From Cryobacterium sp. PH31-O1 (GTDB lineage: Bacteria > Actinomycetota > Actinomycetes > Actinomycetales > Microbacteriaceae), in assembly GCF_030063455.1 (NCBI RefSeq), contig NZ_JASITB010000004.1, positions 310,001 to 374,000 of the forward strand: a stretch of DNA of 64,000 nt, written 5' to 3'. How positions within the stretch are numbered: the first letter of the stretch is position 1; each line of letters begins with the position of its first letter. The notes beneath the pieces were generated by a model. It was not told where the DNA came from and ran no database searches. It saw nothing but the letters and a program-made list of their open reading frames with translations. Positions 59,452 through 64,000 of the stretch are shown piece after piece. The translations under genes were made by a program, and so were the position numbers.

Positions 59452-60504
59452 TTAGGGAACCCGGGTTAACCAGGCCTCTGTACTGAACTTGTTCGCGACG
59501 AGTTCGGTGGCCTTCGCGTATTCCTCGGCGGTGACGTCACTCGCGGTGGCGCCGTAGAGGCCGGTGAAGGTCTCCTTCATGCGGTCGATGATGGCGGCGC
59601 GGCTCAGGCCGGTCTGGCTGCGTAGCGGGTCAACTCGTTTAGCGGCGCTCGTGATGCCCTTATCGCTGAGCTTCTCCCGGCCGATGCGCAGCACCTGCAC
59701 CATTTTTTCGCCGTCCATGTCGTAGCTCATGGTGACGTGGTGCAGCACGGCTCCGCTGCCGAGTCGCTTCTGCGCTGCACCGCCGATCTTGCCGCTCGGG
59801 CTCGTGATGTCGTTCAGCGGCTGATAGCGCGCATCGATGCCGAGGGACTTGAGCGCGGTGATGACCCACTCATCGAGGAACGCGTAGGAGTCGGCGAAAC
59901 TCATACCTTGCACGAGGTCGGTCGGCGCATAAATGGAATAGGTGATGACCGAGCCGGCCTCCATGAACATGGCGCCGCCACCGCTGATGCGCCGCACAAC
60001 GGTGAAGCCGTATTTCGCGGCATTCTCCGGATCGACCTCGTTCTTGAGCGACTGAAAGCTGCCGATGACAACGGCCGGCTCGTTCCACTCCCAGATGCGC
60101 AGGGTGGGCTGCCGGCGTCCCTCGCCGACCTCGGTGGCGAGCACCTCGTCGAGGGCCATCTGCAACACGGGCGCGACGGGCTTCTGCGAGTGGATTATCT
60201 GCCAGTCGTAGTCCCGCCAGGTGCTCGCCTGCGCGAGCGACCGGCGGATCGCCACGGCCACAGCCTCCGGCGAGAAGCCGAGCAAAATCGCGCCGGTGGG
60301 CAAGGCTTCTCGCACGGCAGCGGCAATTGCGGCCGCCGAACTGCCGGCGGGCAGGCCGATCACCGCGGCATTGATGTCTTCGAGGGCATCGTCGGGTTCG
60401 AGAAAAAAGTCGCCGGCCAGGCGAAAGTTGGCGATGACATCATCGACGACATCCAGATCAACGATGACCAGTTTGCCGCCCGGAACCTTATATTCACCAT
60501 GCAT
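59452..60504 (-). CDS. Lipoate-protein ligase A family protein (350 aa)
   Basis: Biotin/lipoate ligase fold: WEWNEPAVVIGSFQSLKNEV, VVRRISGGGAMFMEAGSV (RRxSGGG loop) and the catalytic Lys in SPSGKIGGAAQKRLGSGAVL; LHHVTMSYDMD is the lipoyl-AMP contact. The first 90 residues form an extra N-terminal domain. It should attach lipoate or a similar acyl group to carrier proteins. Confidence 0.82.
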   Translation of the reverse strand: MHGEYKVPGGKLVIVDLDVVDDVIANFRLAGDFFLEPDDALEDINAAVIGLPAGSSAAAIAAAVREALPTGAILLGFSPEAVAVAIRRSLAQASTWRDYDWQIIHSQKPVAPVLQMALDEVLATEVGEGRRQPTLRIWEWNEPAVVIGSFQSLKNEVDPENAAKYGFTVVRRISGGGAMFMEAGSVITYSIYAPTDLVQGMSFADSYAFLDEWVITALKSLGIDARYQPLNDITSPSGKIGGAAQKRLGSGAVLHHVTMSYDMDGEKMVQVLRIGREKLSDKGITSAAKRVDPLRSQTGLSRAAIIDRMKETFTGLYGATASDVTAEEYAKATELVANKFSTEAWLTRVP

Positions 60505-60513
60505 GCAACCAGC

Positions 60514-61362
60514 CTACGGCGTGGGCGTGAAGCGCTCGTCTAACCAGGCCACGAGGTCGCCAATCACCTCGTCGCGGTTAGTCTCGTTGAAGACTTCGTG
60601 CCGCGCGCCCGGATACACGATCAAACGCACGTCGCGCAGCCCGGAACGTCGAATATATGCGGTCACCAGTTTGAGCGCGCTGCGTTCACCGCCGACGGTA
60701 TCGTCGCCCCCGACCAGCACGAGCATCGGCAGGTCCGTTGGAAGGTTTCTGGCCGGCCGGCCGAACAGGCGGGCGGCTTCGCGCAGGCCGAACAGCTTCG
60801 CGAGCGGCGTCGCCGTCGTCAACGGGTCGGCCACGAAGGCTTTAGCTACGGCCGGATCGCGGCTGAGCCACTCGACCCCGGTCGTGCCGAGCGTCTTGTG
60901 TTTGCGGTTCAGGTCGCCGCCGTCGAGGGAGCCGGGCCAGCGGTACGCGGTGCCAGAGAGTACGACGGCGTCATACTCGGCAGCATGCTCGTTCACGATC
61001 ATCTGCACCATAAACGATCCCCAGCTGTGCCCAAGCAGCACGAGCGGCAGATTCGGGTTTTCTAAGCGGATGATGCCGCTCAGCTGATGCACGCCGGCCA
61101 CTGCCGCGCGCAGCCCGCCCGCGCCGAGCCGGCCGAGCCTGGTGTGATCGCCGCCATGCTGGGCCAGCCCGGTCTGGCCGTGACCCAGGTGGTCGTCGGC
61201 GTATACCGCGTAGCCGGCCCGGTTGAGGTCGGCGGCGAGTGCCGCATAACGCTGGGCGTGTTCGCCGACGCCGTGCGCGAGCTGGATCACCCCGCGCGGG
61301 GCGGCGACCGGCCAGACGTAGTAGGTGACAACCAGGCCAGAGGCATCCGTATATGTGGGCAC
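60514..61362 (-). CDS. Alpha/beta hydrolase, monoacylglycerol lipase-like (282 aa)
   Basis: Serine hydrolase: HGVGEHAQRYAALAADLNRA and DDHLGHGQTG at the N-terminus, nucleophile in LLGHSWGSFMVQ, acid in VLVGGDDTVGGERS, His in YPGARHEVFNET. The combination is typical of monoacylglycerol lipases and lysophospholipases. Follows the ligase gene by 9 bases on the same strand. Confidence 0.85.
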   Translation of the reverse strand: MPTYTDASGLVVTYYVWPVAAPRGVIQLAHGVGEHAQRYAALAADLNRAGYAVYADDHLGHGQTGLAQHGGDHTRLGRLGAGGLRAAVAGVHQLSGIIRLENPNLPLVLLGHSWGSFMVQMIVNEHAAEYDAVVLSGTAYRWPGSLDGGDLNRKHKTLGTTGVEWLSRDPAVAKAFVADPLTTATPLAKLFGLREAARLFGRPARNLPTDLPMLVLVGGDDTVGGERSALKLVTAYIRRSGLRDVRLIVYPGARHEVFNETNRDEVIGDLVAWLDERFTPTP

Positions 61363-61406
61363 GAGGCCAGTCTGCCGTGTTTGGGCGGAGCGGTCCGCAG
61401 TAATGT

Positions 61407-61436
61407 ACTTAGCAAAGCTAATTTGCTATGCTAAGT
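61407..61436. promoter_or_regulatory. MarR operator (30-bp inverted repeat)
   Basis: ACTTAGCA (61,407-61,414) and TGCTAAGT (61,429-61,436) are perfect inverted arms; between them AGCTAATTTGC contains a second partial inversion. It ends 4 bases before the MarR start and is probably its autoregulatory site. Confidence 0.65.
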
Positions 61437-61440
61437 ATCT

Positions 61441-61944
61441 ATGGAATCGCGAACACCTCCCAACACGTCAGGGCTCGGAGTCATCAAAGCTCAGCTCCCC
61501 GCAGAGACCCAGCCCACCGCAGCGACCAGTACGGCCGAACTTAGCCACGAATTTCGACTCGCCAATGGCCGTCTGGCCCGTCGCCTGCGTCAGGAGAAGG
61601 CCGAGAACGAACTGGGCAGCGGCCAATTCTCAGCACTCGGCGTGCTGCACGTGCACGGTCCACTCACCCTCACCGAGCTGAGCGAATTCGAGCGGGTCAC
61701 CCCGCCGTCAATGACCCGCACCGTGAAGTGCCTCGTCGATGCCGGCCTCGTCACCCGCACCGGCTCCGCGCTTGACGGCCGCAAGATCGTGCTCAGCACG
61801 ACGGATGCCGCGCGCGCGATGATGACCGAAACCCGCAAGCGCCGGGATGCCTGGCTGGTGCAACGCGTCGCCCAGCTGAGCCCCGAACAACACCGGACTC
61901 TCGCCGACGCGACCCTGATCATGAAGGAGCTTGCCGACAGTTGA
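61441..61944 (+). CDS. MarR family regulator (167 aa)
   Basis: Winged-helix MarR: LSHEFRLANGRLARRLRQEK, LTLTELSEFERVTPPSMTRT (recognition helix) and DAGLVTRTGSALDGRKIVLS (wing). Upstream is a strong palindrome, and downstream an MFS transporter begins 5 bases after its stop, so it most likely represses its own operon and responds to an exported compound. Confidence 0.9.
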   Translation: MESRTPPNTSGLGVIKAQLPAETQPTAATSTAELSHEFRLANGRLARRLRQEKAENELGSGQFSALGVLHVHGPLTLTELSEFERVTPPSMTRTVKCLVDAGLVTRTGSALDGRKIVLSTTDAARAMMTETRKRRDAWLVQRVAQLSPEQHRTLADATLIMKELADS

Positions 61945-61949
61945 GTGCC

Positions 61950-63281
61950 ATGTTTCGCTCCCTGAGCGTCGTCAATTACCGCATCTGGTTCGCCGGGGCC
62001 CTGGTGTCGAACATCGGCACCTGGATGCAGCGCACCGCGCAGGACTGGATCGTGCTAACCCAGCTCACCGATTACGACGCGACGGCGGTCGGCATCACCA
62101 TGGCGCTGCAGCTCGGCCCGCAGCTCGTCCTGATGCCGTGGTCTGGGCTCATTGCTGACCGGTTCAACCGGCGCAAGCTGCTCATTCTGACCCAGACCCT
62201 CATGGGGCTGCTGGCGCTCGGCCTGGGCATTCTGACAGTGCTCGAGGTGGCCCAGCTGTGGCACGTTTACCTGTTCGCGCTGGGTTTGGGCGTCGTCGCG
62301 GCGATCGACGCGCCGGCCCGCCAGACCTTCGTCTCTGAGCTCGTCGCCGAAGACCAGCTGTCCAATGCGGTCGCGCTCAACTCGGCCTCGTTCCACGGTG
62401 CCCGCCTGATTGGGCCGGCGGCGGCCGGCCTGCTCACGGTCGCCGTGGGTGCCGGCTGGGTGTTCATGATCAACGCGGTCACCTTCGCCGCGACGGTCTT
62501 CGCGATGACGCTGCTGCGCACACACCAGCTGCGCCGCCAGCCTAAGGCAGGCCGGGAACGCGGGCAGCTTCTGGCCGGTTTTCGCTACGTGCGCGGGCGC
62601 AGCGACATCGTCGTCGTGATGATCGCGGTCTTTCTGATCGGCACCTTCGGCCTGAACTTTGCCATTTTCACCTCGACCATGGCCACGATCGAGTTCGGCC
62701 GAGGAGCCGCAGAGTTTGGCCTGCTCAGCTCGATCATGGCCATTGGCGCCGTCGTCGGTGCGCTGCTCGCCGCTAGGCGCAGCCGCGCTCGGTTGCGCCT
62801 CGTGGTGCTCGGCGCCGCCCTGTTCGGCGTGGCCTGCGCGCTGTCGGCGATTATGCCGACGTATGCCAGTTTCGCCATATCTCTCACGCTCGTCGGGTTG
62901 TCATCGCTCACGCTCATGACGACGGCGAACGCCTATGTGCAGACCACGACCAGGCCCGAGATGCGTGGCCGCGTGATGGCGCTGTACATGGCCATCTTTG
63001 TGGGCGGCACGCCCCTCGGCGCTCCGCTCGTGGGCTGGGTAGCGGATGCCTTCGGCCCCCGTTGGGCCCTCGGCCTCGCCGCGATCTCCGGCCTGTTGGC
63101 GGCGGTCGTCGTGCTGTTTTGGATGGTGCGGTATCGCCGCTTGCGAGTGCAGCTGCATCCGTTCTCTGCGCCACGGGTGCGTGTTCTGCACGCCGGCGAC
63201 GGGCGCGCGGAGGCTGCCGCGCTCAATCGCGAGACCGCCACGCGTGAGATCGCGATCGTCGAGGCCACCGCGCCACGCTAG
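61950..63281 (+). CDS. MFS transporter (443 aa)
   Basis: About twelve membrane helices. RSLSVVNYRIWFAGALVSNI and MQRTAQDWIVLTQL are typical of the EntS-like MFS_3 exporter group; GLIADRFNRRKLLILTQTLM is the loop 2-3 signature. Start at ATG 61,950; a TTG at 61,941 would overlap the MarR stop by 4 bases. Likely exports the ligand sensed by MarR. Confidence 0.87.
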   Translation: MFRSLSVVNYRIWFAGALVSNIGTWMQRTAQDWIVLTQLTDYDATAVGITMALQLGPQLVLMPWSGLIADRFNRRKLLILTQTLMGLLALGLGILTVLEVAQLWHVYLFALGLGVVAAIDAPARQTFVSELVAEDQLSNAVALNSASFHGARLIGPAAAGLLTVAVGAGWVFMINAVTFAATVFAMTLLRTHQLRRQPKAGRERGQLLAGFRYVRGRSDIVVVMIAVFLIGTFGLNFAIFTSTMATIEFGRGAAEFGLLSSIMAIGAVVGALLAARRSRARLRLVVLGAALFGVACALSAIMPTYASFAISLTLVGLSSLTLMTTANAYVQTTTRPEMRGRVMALYMAIFVGGTPLGAPLVGWVADAFGPRWALGLAAISGLLAAVVVLFWMVRYRRLRVQLHPFSAPRVRVLHAGDGRAEAAALNRETATREIAIVEATAPR

Positions 63282-63312
63282 AACTTTTCGGGCCCGGGTC
63301 TCGGACTCGCCG

Positions 63313-64000
63313 CTAGGAAGCGGTGGACTCGCGAATGACGAGTTCGGGCTGAAACACGATCTGCTCGTGCTCAAACTCGTCGCCACCCTGCGCCTCGCGC
63401 AGCAGCAGGTCGACGGCGGTATAGCCGATCAGCACGCTCGGCTGGCGGATCGACGACAACGGCACCACGGCAGCGGCCGCAAAGGCGATGTCGTCGTAGC
63501 CGATCAGGGCGATGTCGCGAGGCACGTGCAGGTCGCCGCGCATGTTGAGCGCCTGCAGAACGCCGATGGCGAGCAGGTCGTTAGCGGCGAAAATGGCGTC
63601 GGGACGGTCGCCGGGCGCACGCACCAGCATCTGTTGCCCCGCAGCGCGTCCAGCCAGCACCGACAGCGCGTCGGTGTCGACGACCTCGAGAGAGACAGAC
63701 GAATGCTCCGCGACGGCCAGGCGGGCGCCGCTTAGCCGATCGACCACCTGACGGATGCTGTTCGGCCCGCCGACGAAGGCGAGGCGAGTTCTTCCAAGTG
63801 AGATCAGGTGTTGCGCGGCGAGGCGCCCACCGGCAATGTCGTCGACGGCCACGGACGAAAAACTGCGGTCCTCCGTTTGGCGATCGACCAACACGGTCGG
63901 GGTTCCGCGCGCCCGCAATCGGTTGAGTCGCTCGCCGATGTCACCGAGCGGGGAGATCAGCACCCCGTGCACCCGCTGCTCTTCGAACAGATCGAGGTAG
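63313..64000 (-). CDS. LacI family regulator, C-terminal part (truncated by the window)
   Basis: The visible 228 residues are the periplasmic-binding-protein-like effector domain: VHGVLISPLGDIGERL, GGRLAAQHLISLGRTRLAFV, PDAIFAANDLLAIGVLQALN, IALIGYDDIAFA and SSIRQPSVLIGYTAVDLLL. The N-terminal DNA-binding domain lies beyond base 64,000. Probably a sugar-responsive repressor; target genes are outside the window. Confidence 0.88.
   Translation of the reverse strand, partial: YLDLFEEQRVHGVLISPLGDIGERLNRLRARGTPTVLVDRQTEDRSFSSVAVDDIAGGRLAAQHLISLGRTRLAFVGGPNSIRQVVDRLSGARLAVAEHSSVSLEVVDTDALSVLAGRAAGQQMLVRAPGDRPDAIFAANDLLAIGVLQALNMRGDLHVPRDIALIGYDDIAFAAAAVVPLSSIRQPSVLIGYTAVDLLLREAQGGDEFEHEQIVFQPELVIRESTAS

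Noticed and set aside
63535-63544. Copy of GCCGCGCATG on the plus strand
   Set aside because: It lies within the LacI coding sequence and not before a gene; one chance copy is expected in DNA of this composition.

Overview
The window looks like a chromosome segment of a high-GC actinomycete, most likely of the family Microbacteriaceae. This is inferred from strong G/C third-position bias, frequent GTG starts, tRNA genes without an encoded CCA, and actinobacterial protein families throughout. It has two parts. Bases 1 to about 19,940 are the right-hand part of an integrative element. The element ends in an excisionase-tyrosine integrase pair abutting the 3' end of a tRNA-Arg(ACG) gene. From about 20,000 onward the gene order and composition look like ordinary chromosome, apart from a specialised metal-starvation locus at 31-47.4 kb.

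The element carries, on the minus strand, a compact restriction module (6.3-15.5 kb): a MerR/excisionase-like protein, a PLD/SNF2-type helicase, a DUF4391 protein, a type III Mod methyltransferase and a type III Res subunit. Downstream on the same strand are a 31-residue hydrophobic peptide gene and a Schlafen AlbA_2-like gene. On both sides of this module lie small genes of unknown function. Almost all of them are preceded by the same 10-base sequence GCCGCGCATG. In four cases exactly 8 bases separate it from the start codon; in the others it lies 56-135 bases upstream. It also precedes the excisionase-integrase operon. Two of these small genes (1,802-2,329 and 16,351-16,845) are paralogues placed on opposite sides of the restriction module. 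Degenerate 24-bp tandem repeats at 3.2 kb look like the end of a lost insertion sequence.

The region 20-31 kb holds a flavodoxin-like oxidoreductase, a DUF1294 membrane protein, a family 2 glycosyltransferase, a large membrane-cupredoxin-copper nitrite reductase fusion (NirK type) with a DUF2249 partner, a PNPOx-like protein, and an MMPL transporter with a TetR regulator.

The region 31-47.4 kb is the most unusual. It holds a CobW-type GTPase, a small Fe-S/thioredoxin-like protein, and a cysteine-free L36 ribosomal protein. Next come a beta-propeller protein and a prolyl-oligopeptidase, divergent from an operon encoding a 34-residue peptide, a ThiF-like leader-binding protein, an S15-type hydrolase, a YcaO cyclodehydratase, a SagB-type dehydrogenase and two CydDC-like ABC proteins. 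A convergent FecBCD-type uptake system follows. Three 15-bp sequences resembling Zur boxes sit at the three control points (32,844; 36,335; 47,355). I read this as a candidate zinc-starvation-induced TOMM (azole-modified peptide) system: made from the 34-residue precursor, exported by the ABC pair and perhaps re-imported with metal by the FecBCD-type system. This is inference.

From 47.5 kb to the end are housekeeping genes: two tRNA-Ser genes, an LCP cell-wall ligase, HAD phosphatase, serS, a lipid kinase, pheA, pgm, an amidase-domain protein, GH1 beta-glucosidase, an orphan DNA methyltransferase, a GNAT protein, a lipoate-protein ligase, an alpha/beta hydrolase, a MarR-MFS pair and a partial LacI regulator.
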